Part shown: positions 1 to 8,477 of the stretch, one piece after another
How the letters are laid out: each line of letters starts with the position of its first letter
Numbering within the stretch: position 1 is the stretch's first letter
Assembly: GCF_029945885.1 (NCBI RefSeq)
Contig: NZ_JAQSDK010000026.1
Coordinates: 62,001-126,000 of the forward strand
Direction of reading: 5' to 3'
DNA: 64,000 nucleotides
Source: Brevundimonas sp.
GTDB taxonomy: Bacteria > Pseudomonadota > Alphaproteobacteria > Caulobacterales > Caulobacteraceae
Notes under the pieces: model-generated
Told to the model about the DNA's origin: nothing
Databases searched by the model: none
Seen by the model: only the letters and a program-made list of their open reading frames with translations
Position numbers and translations under genes: made by a program

Positions 1-1654
1 GCGGCGGAAGCAGCAGCCAGCTGGTCAGGACCTGGCCGTCCGGCCCGGGGTGGGTGACGGCTTCGATCCGGCCCCAGGCCAGCGGGTCGAGCGCGAGGTT
101 AAGCACGGCGAGCGGATGGTCGCCGTTCAGGTCGCGGCGCAGCAGGCGGGTCGATCCCGTGGCCGACAGGCTCTGGACGACCGCGAAGCGCGCGTCCGGG
201 CTGGCGGCGACGAGGCTCTCGTCCGGGCCCAGGGGCGGCAGGCAGGCGCCGGATCGCGACGCGCCGAGGCGGGCGAGACAGCCGGCCTGCAGCAGGATGC
301 CCGGCGCGGGGCCGATGTCGGCCGGGTTGGTTCGCGCCCGGCCGCCGCTGTCGGCGGCGCGCTCGGGGCTCTGCAAGCCCCCGGGAAGACCCGGAGCGTC
401 CGAGGACGCGTCGAGGCGATGCAGCCCGTCTCCGCGTTCGATCCAGGCATGACCGCCGGCCTGAAGCAGGCGTTCCGACGGTTCGCGCACGGGGATGGTC
501 CGGGGGGTCGGCGCCGCGCGGCGCCACATCCGGGCGCCGTCTGTCGTACGGACCTGGACGACGGGCGCTCCGCCGTCCCAGCCGGCCCGCACGAAGGGCA
601 TGCCGTCGGCCTGTTCGCCGACCCAGGGCCGGGCGTCCCCGAGCGGCGCGGCCCGGGCTGGCCCGGTGCGGAGGAGACGCCAGAAGCGGCCGTCGTCCCA
701 CGACCCGCCGGGAGTCCGGCCGAAGGCCAGCACGGCCCGTCCGTCCGGCGACCAGCTCAGCAGATGCGACAGGAAATCCTCATCGGGCAGGGGCTCGTGC
801 ACCCGGCGTTCGGCGACGTCGACCAGCAGCAACCGTCTCCGCCGCGCCGGCGTCCCGACGCGCACCGGGGCGTCGCCGCTCGCCTGCAGGTCCTCGGCGT
901 CGGCGAGGACCGCGACCGTGTTTCCGTCCGGGGACAGCTCGAAGTCGAAGAGCGCCCCGACGGCGAGTTCGGTCTGGGCGCCCGTGCCGAGATCGAGCCG
1001 GACCAGGCGCGCCGGTGCGGCGCGATCGCGGTCGCCGCGACGCGCGCCGCCGGGAATGGAGACCGCGGAGGGCGCGTGACCGGTCTCGAACCGTCGCCAC
1101 AGGGCCGCCTTGCGCGCCTGGGTCTGGCCGCCGAGACGGAACACCAGGGGAAGATCGTCGGGCGCGCGCGCGATCACGATCACCTCCGTCGGCGAGCGCC
1201 AGGCGACCGTGCGGCCGAGGCCCGTGTACTCCGGTGTCAGGGCGAACCACCGGGCTTCGCCGGTCGCCAGGGTCAGGACCCCGAGGCGCCAGCTCGTCTC
1301 GGTCAACCGGAAGACCAGCATCCGCTCGCCATCGGGGGAGAAGGGCCCGGAGACATAGCCGGTCGCGTGGCCGGGGTCGGAAATGACCCGCGGCGGCGCG
1401 TCGGATGTCGCGTCGTGTATCTCCAGACCGCTCAACAGCTGTGTCGTCATCAGCCCGAAGCGGTAGCTGGCCGCCGACGACCAGGCGGCGCGGCGCTCGA
1501 CGACGATCCAACGGCCGCCGGGTCCGATCCGGACCTGGCCGAGGCTTTCCTGGCCCAGCACGGCCTCGATGGTGACCGGCTGCGGCGTCTCGCCGACGGC
1601 CGGGCTGGCCGCCGTCCCGAGGACGGCGGCCAGCAGCAGACCGACCCCACGCAT
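1..1654 (-). CDS. S9 family peptidase, N-terminal part (cut by window edge)
   Basis: I translated this region directly because the gene leaves the window. About 551 codons stay open from the ATG at 1654 to base 1. It begins with a signal peptide (MRGVGLLLAAVLGTAASPA) and continues as a WD40/DPP-like beta-propeller with SPDG and GPGG turns (FSPDGERM, LSPDGNTV, WSPDGRAV). The last visible residues, GQVLTSWLLLPP, look like the entry to the alpha/beta-hydrolase domain, so the Ser/Asp/His triad lies outside. The ATG overlaps the stop of the upstream TonB receptor gene as TGATG, which implies coupled translation. With the receptor, FecR and sigma factor this matches peptide-uptake modules of Caulobacterales in which the S9 enzyme is a lasso-peptide isopeptidase. 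That specificity is inference; a general exported oligopeptidase is the alternative. Confidence 0.85.
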   Translation of the reverse strand, partial: MRGVGLLLAAVLGTAASPAVGETPQPVTIEAVLGQESLGQVRIGPGGRWIVVERRAAWSSAASYRFGLMTTQLLSGLEIHDATSDAPPRVISDPGHATGYVSGPFSPDGERMLVFRLTETSWRLGVLTLATGEARWFALTPEYTGLGRTVAWRSPTEVIVIARAPDDLPLVFRLGGQTQARKAALWRRFETGHAPSAVSIPGGARRGDRDRAAPARLVRLDLGTGAQTELAVGALFDFELSPDGNTVAVLADAEDLQASGDAPVRVGTPARRRRLLLVDVAERRVHEPLPDEDFLSHLLSWSPDGRAVLAFGRTPGGSWDDGRFWRLLRTGPARAAPLGDARPWVGEQADGMPFVRAGWDGGAPVVQVRTTDGARMWRRAAPTPRTIPVREPSERLLQAGGHAWIERGDGLHRLDASSDAPGLPGGLQSPERAADSGGRARTNPADIGPAPGILLQAGCLARLGASRSGACLPPLGPDESLVAASPDARFAVVQSLSATGSTRLLRRDLNGDHPLAVLNLALDPLAWGRIEAVTHPGPDGQVLTSWLLLPP

Positions 1655-4611
1655 CACCAGGTCCGGGTCAGCTGCAGGGCGATGAAGCGGCCGATGACGC
1701 TGGTGTTGGCCGCATCATAGCCGATGCCTTCGGGCGCATCGTAGAAGGGCGGATCGTGATCGAACAGATTCTGCACCGTCAGGGCGACGGCCGACCCCTG
1801 GAACGGCCCGGTCTCGGGCGCATAGCGGATCTGGGCGTCGGCCGTGGTCCAGGAGCCGATGCGCGACCCGGCGAGGTCGCGGTAGGAATCGACGTACTGC
1901 AGCGAGGCCGAGGCGCTCCAGGGGCCGCGCGCCCAGCCCAGGGAGCCGCGGCCCCGCAGGCCGACCGGATAGTTGGGACGATCGCGCAGCGACTGCGGCG
2001 AGGCGTCCGGGGTCGTCCAGCTGTCGAACCGCGCCAGATACGACAGCGTCAGGCCCAGATCGAAGGCGTCGGGACCGAGATCGAAGGCGTAGCGGGCATT
2101 GGCGTCGATCCCCTCGACCTCGACGCGGGCGGCGTTGACGTAGCGGGCGTCGACGATCGCCCCGTAGGAGGAGGCCGGATAGGCGTCGCGAAAATTGGTG
2201 GTCGGCAGGTCGAGAATGGCCTGGACGGCGTCGCGGTCCGCCGCGTTGTTGAGCGGATCGACGATGCGGACGAAGGAGGAAAGGGCGGGATCGGACAGGG
2301 CCGTCAGGATATTCTCGAAGGTCGGCTGGCCGATCCGGTTGTCGAACTCGGTGCGAAACCAGTTGAAGCCGAGCTTGAGCCCGGGAAGGGTCTGCGGCGC
2401 ATAGTCGGCGCCCACCGTCCAGGTGTCGGCCTCTTCCGGCTTCAGGTCGGGATTGCCCCCATACAGGATCATCGAGAGGATCTGCTGGGCGCCGCGCGGA
2501 AGGAAGGTCGGGCTCTGCCGCGCCGCGTCGTTCAGCTCGCGCAGCGCCGGGGCCCGGAAGGAGGCGCCGTAGTTGCCCCGCACGACGAGTTCCGTCGTGG
2601 GCTCCCAGACGAGGCCGATCTTCGGGCTGGTGGTCTCGCCGATGTCTTCATAGCTTTCGAACCGGGCCGCCAGCGACAGTTCGAGCCGCTCGAAGCCGGG
2701 CCGGCGATTGTCGCGGCCGAACAGCGGCACGCGCAGTTCGCCGAAGACGGCCGAGACCTGGCGGCTGGTGTCGGTCGCCACGCCGGTGGTTGGGCTCAGC
2801 CCGCTGCTGAAGCTGTCATTGCGCCGCCAGAAGGTCTCCTCGCGAAAGGCGAGGCCGGCGGCGAGCCGGACATCGCCGCCGGGCAGCCCGAACACCGGGC
2901 CGTCGAGCTGCAGATTGGCCGAGCTGACGCCGGTCTCCGCCTGGCTGTGTGTCCAGCCGGAACTGATGAAGGCCAGAGCCGCGGGCGAGCTGACGCCGCC
3001 GCCGCCGAACGGGTTGAAGAAGCCGTCGCGCGCGGCGCTGTAGGGCGTCGCGGGATTGTCGGCGATGGCGCCCAGGGCCTCGCGCAGGAAGGTGGAGTTG
3101 AGGGCGCCGAAGGTTTCGTTGTCGGTCCGTTCGGAGGCATGGGCGACATAGGCGTCCAGGGTCCACTCGTCCGACAGGTCGATCCGGGCGCCGACAGAGG
3201 CGCCGAAGCTTTCGGCCTCGCCGCGGATCCCGGGATTGGGCAGGTCGTTCTCGAACGAATAGGCGATGGTGTGGGAGGCGGCCCCGGTGGGGGAGGCGAA
3301 ATACGGATGACCGCCGTTGACGGTGAGCAAGGTGGCCGTCGGCGCCGAGACGGTCTCGTAGCGACGCTGGCCGTAGCGCGCGTCGGCGCTGAGTTCGAGG
3401 CGCGATCCCAGGTCCTGACGCAGCGCCGTGAACAGGCTGTGGCGCGTCTGGCGCGGCAGGACGTTCATCCCGCGCCGTTGGTTGCTGAGGTTGGTCTGGC
3501 CGGCGAGGAAGTCGCCAGGGTCCAGATCCGTGCCGTCCTGGCCGGGCGGAATGGCGTGGGTCGAGACATAGCCGCCCGCCACCGGGTCGAAGACCACCAG
3601 ATTACCGGGCGCGGCGTAGTTGAGCCGGCGGTCCGATCCGCCGCGCCATCGCAGGTCTGCGTCCCCCGCGAGCCGCCGCGCCGAGACCGGCAAGGCCCCG
3701 CGGTCGTAATATTCATAGGTCCCCATCAGACTGCCGGAAGACCAACGCCGGCCGAGGGTCTGACCGAGCTGGACTTCGTCGCTGGCCCCGTCGGCGGTCC
3801 CACCGAGCCGCAGACGGGTTTCCGCCCCGTCATAGTCGTCGCGCAAGATGATGTTGACGACGCCGCCCACCGCGTCGGCGCCATACAGGGCCGAGGCCCC
3901 GTCGAGCAGGACGTCGATACGGGCGATGGCGCTCGTGGGAATTGTGGAGACGTCGGCGAAGTCCCCCATGGCGCCGGTTCCGGCCATGCGCCGGCCATTG
4001 ATCAGCACCAGGGTCGCGTCGCTGCCAAGACCGCGCAGATTGACGCCGGAGGCGAAGCTGCCGTTGGTCGCGGTGCGATCCGCGCCGTTCTGCAGCGCAC
4101 CCTCATTGGCCGTGCCCCCGAAATTCTGGGGCAGGGCGGCGAGGGCCTGGGCGACGGTGGCGTGGCCGGCCCGATCGATGTCATCCCGGCGGATCATCAC
4201 CACGGGCGAGGGTCCGTCGGCCACGCCGCGGATCAGGCTGCCCGTCACCACGACGTCGTCCAGCTCGGCCGGCTCCTCCGGAATCGCCGCCCGGGCGGCG
4301 GGATCATAGAGGACGAAGACGTTGGGACGCGAACGCCGGTGGGCGAGACCGGTCTCGCGCAACAGGGCCGCCAAGGCGCCGTCCGGGGCGTGCTCGCCGC
4401 TCAGCCCCGGTGATCGTCGACCCGCGACCAAGGCGGCGGGATACAGGATCTGGACGCCGCTCTGGCGGGCGAAGGCGGTCAGGGCCACGTCGAGCGGTCC
4501 GGCCGCGATCTCATAGCGCCGCACCGGTTCGGCGGTCTGCGCCATGACCGGCGACGCCGAAGCCAGCATCAGCGCCGAAAGCGCCGTTGAACCCAATCCT
4601 CTGTGCATCAT
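1654..4611 (-). CDS. TonB-dependent receptor with N-terminal STN signalling domain
   Basis: This is a 985-residue outer-membrane active transporter of the FecA-like transducer class. A signal peptide ends near residue 25 (PVMAQ). An STN domain at about residues 33-104 (YEIAAGPLDVALTAFARQSG) follows, the part that talks to an anti-sigma factor in the periplasm. The plug domain starts near residue 118 (DDVVVTGSLIRG) and the rest is a 22-strand-type barrel ending in an aromatic residue (ALQLTRTW). The start ATGATG has GAGGGGG just upstream. It sits downstream of fecR and the sigma gene, the usual order for a surface-signalling cascade, and is translationally coupled to the S9 peptidase. The ligand is unknown; the peptidase partner favours a peptide over a siderophore. 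Confidence 0.95.
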   Translation of the reverse strand: MMHRGLGSTALSALMLASASPVMAQTAEPVRRYEIAAGPLDVALTAFARQSGVQILYPAALVAGRRSPGLSGEHAPDGALAALLRETGLAHRRSRPNVFVLYDPAARAAIPEEPAELDDVVVTGSLIRGVADGPSPVVMIRRDDIDRAGHATVAQALAALPQNFGGTANEGALQNGADRTATNGSFASGVNLRGLGSDATLVLINGRRMAGTGAMGDFADVSTIPTSAIARIDVLLDGASALYGADAVGGVVNIILRDDYDGAETRLRLGGTADGASDEVQLGQTLGRRWSSGSLMGTYEYYDRGALPVSARRLAGDADLRWRGGSDRRLNYAAPGNLVVFDPVAGGYVSTHAIPPGQDGTDLDPGDFLAGQTNLSNQRRGMNVLPRQTRHSLFTALRQDLGSRLELSADARYGQRRYETVSAPTATLLTVNGGHPYFASPTGAASHTIAYSFENDLPNPGIRGEAESFGASVGARIDLSDEWTLDAYVAHASERTDNETFGALNSTFLREALGAIADNPATPYSAARDGFFNPFGGGGVSSPAALAFISSGWTHSQAETGVSSANLQLDGPVFGLPGGDVRLAAGLAFREETFWRRNDSFSSGLSPTTGVATDTSRQVSAVFGELRVPLFGRDNRRPGFERLELSLAARFESYEDIGETTSPKIGLVWEPTTELVVRGNYGASFRAPALRELNDAARQSPTFLPRGAQQILSMILYGGNPDLKPEEADTWTVGADYAPQTLPGLKLGFNWFRTEFDNRIGQPTFENILTALSDPALSSFVRIVDPLNNAADRDAVQAILDLPTTNFRDAYPASSYGAIVDARYVNAARVEVEGIDANARYAFDLGPDAFDLGLTLSYLARFDSWTTPDASPQSLRDRPNYPVGLRGRGSLGWARGPWSASASLQYVDSYRDLAGSRIGSWTTADAQIRYAPETGPFQGSAVALTVQNLFDHDPPFYDAPEGIGYDAANTSVIGRFIALQLTRTW

Positions 4612-4626
4612 GTCCCCCTCTGGTTA

Positions 4627-4642
4627 CCCGCGAAAGCGCGGG
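4627..4642. repeat. GC-rich hairpin between fecR-like and receptor genes
   Basis: CCCGCG-AAAG-CGCGGG is a perfect 6-bp inverted repeat in the 81-bp gap between the FecR gene and the TonB receptor gene. There is no T-run on either side, so it is not a standard terminator. It could slow transcription or protect mRNA ends, making receptor and regulator levels differ. Confidence 0.4.
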
Positions 4643-4692
4643 CCGGGGAAGAGACGCTGTGACGGTCGGGCGACCCTAAGTCGGTAGGCGGA

Positions 4693-5679
4693 TTATTTTG
4701 GCGGGGACGAACCCGACAGGATCACCGTGCCGTCCGCCCGACGTTCGGCGGCGACCGGATAGAGATCCTCGAGGGCGGCGACGAAGCCGTCGACATCGCC
4801 GGCGTCGAAGGCGCCGCTAACCGCTATGTCGGCGATATTCGGCGCCTGGAGCTCCACCTTGCGCGCGCTGTAGCGATTGACCTCCGCCACGGCCGTCCGT
4901 ATGGGCACGCCGTCGAAGACGAGACGGCCGGTGGTCCAGCTGGTCGCGCGCGTGGCGTCGACCGGCGTGACCTCGGGACGGTCGGCGGTGGTGACGACCT
5001 GTTCGCCGGGCTTCAGGGTCCAGTCGCCGCGGGGCGCGCGCTGATCGCCGACCTTGACGCGTCCCTCGACAAGGACCACGCGGGCGCCGTCGCCGACCCG
5101 CCGCACCTCGAAGCGGGTGCCGATCGCCGTGACCCGGGTGTCGCCCGCCGCGACGACGAAGGGACGGTTCGGGTCTCCCTTGACGTCAAACAGGGCCTGC
5201 CCCCGCACCAGGGTGACCGACCGCAGGCCGGCGCCCAGCCGGACCTGGACGCGGGTGTCCGTGTCCAGGGTCAGCCTTGACCCGTCTTCAAGCTGGATGG
5301 TCCGCAATTCGCCGACCTCCGTCGCATAGGCGAGCGGACGGTTGACCATCCACATCCCCGCCGCGGCCACGATGATGAGGGCGGCGGCGAGACCGGCGAA
5401 GGGTTTGAGCAGGCCCGCGGCGGAGACCCGCGCCCGCGAGGGACGCGTCCGGCCCAGGGCCTCGGTCGTCAGCGCGGTCATGTCGGCGTCGCCGGCAAGC
5501 TCGCGGCTCGACTCCCAGACGGATTCCACCCGGTCGTAGGCCCGGGCGTTGTCGGGGTCCCGCCGCCAGGCGCTGAATGCCTTGACGTCGTTCGTCGACA
5601 CCCGGCGCTGGCTCAGCCGCGTGAACCAGGCGGCGGCTTCCCGCCGCCGGATGTCGAGGTCGTCGTCGACCGTCATCAT
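4693..5679 (-). CDS. FecR family anti-sigma/sensor protein
   Basis: Inner-membrane regulator that relays the receptor's periplasmic signal to the ECF sigma factor. From the chosen start it has 328 residues. They comprise an N-terminal DUF4880-type segment (REAAAWFTRLSQRR ... AFSAWRRDPDNARAYDRV), one membrane segment (FAGLAAALIIVAAAGMWMV), the FecR domain (ATEVGELRTIQLEDGSRLTL through VVLVEGRVKV) and a C-terminal STN-like domain (AVSGAFDAGDVDGFVAALED). A longer in-frame start at 5784 adds 35 basic residues that overlap the sigma gene and look non-coding. ATGATG at 5679/5676 follows the sigma stop by 7 bases and is preceded by GGCAGGG. Operon: sigma, this gene, TonB receptor, S9 peptidase. Confidence 0.93.
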   Translation of the reverse strand: MMTVDDDLDIRRREAAAWFTRLSQRRVSTNDVKAFSAWRRDPDNARAYDRVESVWESSRELAGDADMTALTTEALGRTRPSRARVSAAGLLKPFAGLAAALIIVAAAGMWMVNRPLAYATEVGELRTIQLEDGSRLTLDTDTRVQVRLGAGLRSVTLVRGQALFDVKGDPNRPFVVAAGDTRVTAIGTRFEVRRVGDGARVVLVEGRVKVGDQRAPRGDWTLKPGEQVVTTADRPEVTPVDATRATSWTTGRLVFDGVPIRTAVAEVNRYSARKVELQAPNIADIAVSGAFDAGDVDGFVAALEDLYPVAAERRADGTVILSGSSPPK

Positions 5680-5686
5680 ACCCTGC

Positions 5687-6172
5687 CTAATCGTCCAGTC
5701 GCGCCACGCAGTGCTCGAGCGCCTTCGACATCCGCCATTCGACGGTCTTGACGTTGAGCCCGCGCGCGGCGGCGATCTCCGCATAGGTCATACCGCCAAA
5801 GCGGCTCAGGACGAAGACGTCCCGGTAAAGGGGCGGCATGGTCAGCACGATCTGCTTCAGTAGCAACTGGTCTGCCTGGGACGCGGCCTCGGCCAGAGCC
5901 GGGGGCTCGGCCGCCGGGGCCTGTCGCCTAGCGCGGCGGCTTTCGTCCCGCACGAGGTTCATGGCGATTCGCAGCAGGAAGGCCCGCGGGTGGCGGATGT
6001 CGCCGATCCGGTAGGGCGCGGCGCGCAGATAGGTGTCCTGGACCACATCGGCGGCGCGGTCCGCATCGACGTGGGCCCTGAGCCGGCCGTCGAGCCAGCC
6101 CGCATAGCGGCGATAGAGGCTGTTCAGCCCCTCCGCCGCTTCCGGGTCCAGCTGCCTGGTGTCGGTCAACAC
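5687..6172 (-). CDS. ECF (FecI-like) RNA polymerase sigma factor
   Basis: A short sigma-70-family factor with region 2 (LNSLYRRYAGWL ... DVVQDTYLRA ... HPRAFLLRIAMNLVRDE) and region 4 (MPPLYRDVFVLSRFGGMTYA, then VKTVEWRMSKAL). It should direct transcription of the downstream receptor and peptidase genes when FecR is triggered. The reading frame is open back to an ATG at 6307, but those 45 residues are Arg/Pro-rich and non-conserved. The GTG at 6172 follows GGAGAGG closely and gives 161 residues, the normal FecI size; the adjacent TTG at 6169 is also possible. The start is therefore uncertain, the family is not. Confidence 0.9.
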   Translation of the reverse strand: MLTDTRQLDPEAAEGLNSLYRRYAGWLDGRLRAHVDADRAADVVQDTYLRAAPYRIGDIRHPRAFLLRIAMNLVRDESRRARRQAPAAEPPALAEAASQADQLLLKQIVLTMPPLYRDVFVLSRFGGMTYAEIAAARGLNVKTVEWRMSKALEHCVARLDD

Positions 6173-6651
6173 GCCTCTCCGTCCGAGGGGCAGAACCGGA
6201 ATCCTCAGGCGCGAGGGGTCGGCGCCGACCCGGCGCGGGCGTGCGCAGGATCGGACCGCCGCTGGCGACAGGCGCGTGGGCGCGCGTCGTTGTGTTTGAC
6301 TTCGCACAGGGGATTCCAGGCCCCTGCCGGCGCAAGCGCCGACGCCCCACCATGAATCAAACGGAATCGCGACGCAAGGCGGAGGGGTCGGGCGTTGGAA
6401 TCCTCTGCGAAACGAGGCCCGCTACTTCAGCGCGCAGCGCCGCCTCCGCCCTGGGGCGAACCCCGGCTCCGGCTGCGCGCCTGTCTCACGGCGCCCGACC
6501 GGACGCCTGTAGGGGCCGCATCGCAGCGGTTCAACCCACCCGGCGGCGAGGCCCGCCGCAATAAATCTGCGGCCAGCCCGCAAAACATCGACGTTGCCGA
6601 AGTCGGGCGGCCGCGGCTACGCAAGGAGGCTTGACAACCTGCGGTGTGAGT
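6173..6651. other. 479-bp intergenic region, no gene found
   Basis: This lies between the divergent sigma factor and LuxR-HTH genes and must hold both promoters. I see a GC-rich inverted repeat (CAGGGG-ATTCCAGG-CCCCTG, about 6306-6325) and a good Shine-Dalgarno AAGGAGG at 6623-6629. I see no clear -35/-10 pair and no convincing open frame on either strand. Confidence 0.5.
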
Positions 6652-6894
6652 ATGGACGCGCTGTCAACCGAACCGGATCCGGCGAAGCCCGAAGTCACTC
6701 TCAGCCCGCGGGAACAGGAATGTCTGCAATGGGCGAGCCTGGGAAAGAGCTCCGCCGACATCGGGACGATTCTCTCGCTGTCGCCACGCACGGTGGATAG
6801 CTACATCGAGAAGGTCTGCGCCAAATTCCGCGTCCGGACCCGCATCGAGGCGGTGGCCGCCGCGGTCCGGCAGGGACTCATCGATCCCGGCTAG
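6652..6894 (+). CDS. Small LuxR-type helix-turn-helix regulator
   Basis: An 80-residue protein that is almost entirely a GerE/LuxR DNA-binding domain: LSPREQECLQWASLGKSSAD, then the recognition helix region LSPRTVDSYIEKVCAKFRVR and a C-terminal VAAAVRQGLIDPG. No receiver, autoinducer or PAS domain is present, so it is a stand-alone HTH. The start is unclear. ATG 6652 gives the conserved core, but the strong AAGGAGG (6623-6629) lies 22 bases upstream, nearer the in-frame GTG 6646 and TTG 6631. The last 31 codons and the following 120 bp are repeated, diverged, at 55421-55620. Target genes are unknown. Confidence 0.8.
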   Translation: MDALSTEPDPAKPEVTLSPREQECLQWASLGKSSADIGTILSLSPRTVDSYIEKVCAKFRVRTRIEAVAAAVRQGLIDPG

Positions 6895-7012
6895 GGGAGG
6901 GGGCGGGCCAGGAACTTCTGTGAGGAAGCCCGGCGTTTCGGCGCCGATCGCCGCCGACGTTCTCACGTCCCCTGGCTCAAGATCGGCGCCTATCGTTCCC
7001 GGAACCCGCCGC
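6802..7012 (+). repeat. Left copy of a ~200-bp direct repeat (3' end of LuxR-HTH gene plus downstream DNA)
   Basis: This segment is clearly related to 55421-55620 in the same orientation. The coding part encodes YIEKVCAKFRVRTRIEAVAA here and YLEKVCAKLRMRTRIEAVAA there; 25 of 30 residues match. The non-coding part shares AGGAACTTCTG, GAAGCCCGGCGTTTCG, CGCCGATCGCC and TATCGTTCCCGGAACCCGCC. The right copy lacks the first part of the gene. Confidence 0.8.
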
Positions 7013-7088
7013 AAACGATCCTACACCGCCTATCACTGGTCTCGCCAGTCGGGCTTGACCCACCACGGAGAAGGCGGAAAACACATCG

Positions 7089-7388
7089 ATGGCCAAATAT
7101 GCGCCCCTCACATCCTTTCTCCGCCGGCAGAAACGCGCCGAAGTGGACCTGACGTTCCGGGACATCGAACGCATCGTAGGCGGCATCCTGCCCAAAGCGG
7201 CGGCCGTGGACGGATGGTGGCGAGCGGATCCATCCGGGCAGTTGATGCCCCAACACATTGCTTTCGCCGACGCCGGATTTGTCGCCGAACCGCAAGCGCG
7301 AGCCGAAACCGTGCACTTCGTCCGACTGGACGCCGCCAGATATCACTCCGACACGGAGCGGGCCGAGGATCGAGGCGGTGCCATCTGA
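7089..7388 (+). CDS. DUF7662-like small protein of unknown function
   Basis: A 99-residue protein starting MAKYAPLTSFLRRQ and containing VDLTFRDIERIVGGILPKAA followed by WW. This is the pattern of the small DUF7662 domain (KY-PL-x-FL ... TF-x-EIE-x-I-x-G-x-LP ... WW). No catalytic residues or membrane segments are visible. GGAGAAGGCGG lies upstream of the ATG. It stands alone just after the LuxR-HTH gene and its downstream repeat. Function unknown; in other genomes the domain occurs in accessory DNA. Confidence 0.7.
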   Translation: MAKYAPLTSFLRRQKRAEVDLTFRDIERIVGGILPKAAAVDGWWRADPSGQLMPQHIAFADAGFVAEPQARAETVHFVRLDAARYHSDTERAEDRGGAI

Positions 7389-7523
7389 CTTCAGAACACC
7401 GCCGACAGTTCCAGTTGTGTTCGGCGTGTCCCACGGGCGCTGGCATGCCCGATGACGCTGGCGCGGGGGGCGATGAACTCGGCCTTCATCTTGCGCAACA
7501 GTCGATCGCCGCATCTGAGCCGT

Positions 7524-7979
7524 TCAGTGGTCGGAGATTAAGGTCCAGGCGCTGGCCAAAACGTAGACGGCGAGGCTTGCGAAGCCGAGACCGGTGCGGA
7601 CGGCGTGGAGGCCGCCCCACCGGCGGATGGCCGCGCGAGTGTCGCTCCCGGCCTGATCGATGGCGGCGGCTTCGAGGCGGCGGGTGATCGGCATGATGAC
7701 AACGAACGTGAAGGGCCAGTTGGCGACGATAAGGAACGCGCCCACCAACCACAGCGCGTTCGGATTCAGCCAGAAGGCCAGCACGCCCGCAGCGCCCGAT
7801 GCCAAGGCCAGATTGCTCTGCATGAGCGTGCCGCGCTTGTAGCTTGGGACCCATTGCTCGAGCAGGGCCCGATCGTCGAGCCTCAGCCGGGCTGGCTGTT
7901 CGGCCACGTTGATATACAGGGCTGCGCCCGCGAAGAGGGAACTGAGGATGATGGGCAGCAGCAGGGTCAAGGCAATCAT
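7524..7979 (-). CDS. DUF1772 (anthrone oxygenase-like) membrane protein
   Basis: A 151-residue integral membrane protein with four predicted hydrophobic helices: LTLLLPIILSSLFAGAALYI, LALASGAAGVLAFWL, ALWLVGAFLIVANWPFTFVV and FASLAVYVLASAW. The pattern fits the DUF1772 family. The frame is open further upstream, but ATG 7979 comes one base after the marR stop (TGACATG) and begins at the first membrane helix, so I chose it. It is co-transcribed with, and probably regulated by, the MarR repressor. Such MarR-DUF1772 pairs are common; the substrate is unknown. Confidence 0.85.
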   Translation of the reverse strand: MIALTLLLPIILSSLFAGAALYINVAEQPARLRLDDRALLEQWVPSYKRGTLMQSNLALASGAAGVLAFWLNPNALWLVGAFLIVANWPFTFVVIMPITRRLEAAAIDQAGSDTRAAIRRWGGLHAVRTGLGFASLAVYVLASAWTLISDH

Positions 7980-7980
7980 G

Positions 7981-8442
7981 TCACAGCTCCAGAGGAGGTT
8001 GAAGGTTGGCGTCAAGCCGATCCGCGATGACCGACAGGACGCGGATCGCCGCGGCCACGTCCTCGAGGGAAAGGCCGGCCGCCAGACCCGTGACCCAAGG
8101 AGCCTGTCTGCGCAGGGCCTCCGCATAAGCGCTCTGCCCTGCTAGGGTCATGGACATGAGTTTCGACCGTGCGTGGTCGGGATTGGGCAGGAAGTCGATC
8201 AGTCCCGCCAGGCGTAGGTCGTCGGCGACCCGCTGCACCGACTGGCGGGTCAGGCCCATGGTCCGCGCGATCTGTGAAACCGTCCGTGGCGCGGCTTGCT
8301 CCGCCAGCGCCCCCAGCACCTGCCAGCGCGCACTGGTTAGGCCGATGTCCCGCACCAACGCGTCGCCTGCCTCAACCAGGGCCCCGTTGGCCCGGAACGC
8401 AGTCAAGATCAGGCGGCTGAGAACCGTCGCATCATTCATCAT
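7981..8442 (-). CDS. MarR family transcriptional regulator
   Basis: A 153-residue winged-helix repressor. Helices LTSARWQVLGALAEQ, TVSQIARTMGLTRQSVQRVA and the wing LIDFLPNPDHARSKLMSMT are typical of MarR proteins. The ATG at 8442 has no Shine-Dalgarno and falls at the position expected for transcription start from the promoter at 8449-8477, so the mRNA is probably leaderless. The palindrome inside that promoter suggests autorepression. It is followed one base later by the DUF1772 gene, its likely main target. Confidence 0.93.
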   Translation of the reverse strand: MMNDATVLSRLILTAFRANGALVEAGDALVRDIGLTSARWQVLGALAEQAAPRTVSQIARTMGLTRQSVQRVADDLRLAGLIDFLPNPDHARSKLMSMTLAGQSAYAEALRRQAPWVTGLAAGLSLEDVAAAIRVLSVIADRLDANLQPPLEL

Positions 8443-8448
8443 GGCAGC

Positions 8449-8477
8449 ATACTGTCCATATGACAGCGAACTGTCAA
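8449..8477 (-). promoter_or_regulatory. marR promoter with overlapping operator
   Basis: On the minus strand TTGACA (8477-8472) is followed after 17 bp by CAGTAT (8454-8449), which resembles a sigma-70 promoter. A perfect inverted repeat CTGTC-CATAT-GACAG (8452-8466) covers the spacer and -10, and a further half-site ACTGTC (8470-8475) overlaps the -35. Seven bases past the -10 is the A of the marR ATG. Confidence 0.65.

Noticed and set aside
50-1720. Long open frame on the plus strand (556 codons)
   Set aside because: It is antisense to the S9 peptidase, rich in Arg/Gly/Ala/Pro and without domain features; a by-product of high GC.
1756-4413. 885-codon plus-strand open frame
   Set aside because: Antisense shadow of the TonB receptor; the sense strand has a complete STN, plug and barrel architecture.
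1-6651. Lasso peptide precursor and B/C genes
   Set aside because: No short precursor-like frame or B/C protein motifs occur between the sigma gene and the LuxR gene; they would have to lie left of the window.
6560-7100. Copy of the tRNA-Lys 3' end as the left attachment site
   Set aside because: I looked for GGTTCGAACC-type sequence near the left repeat and found none.
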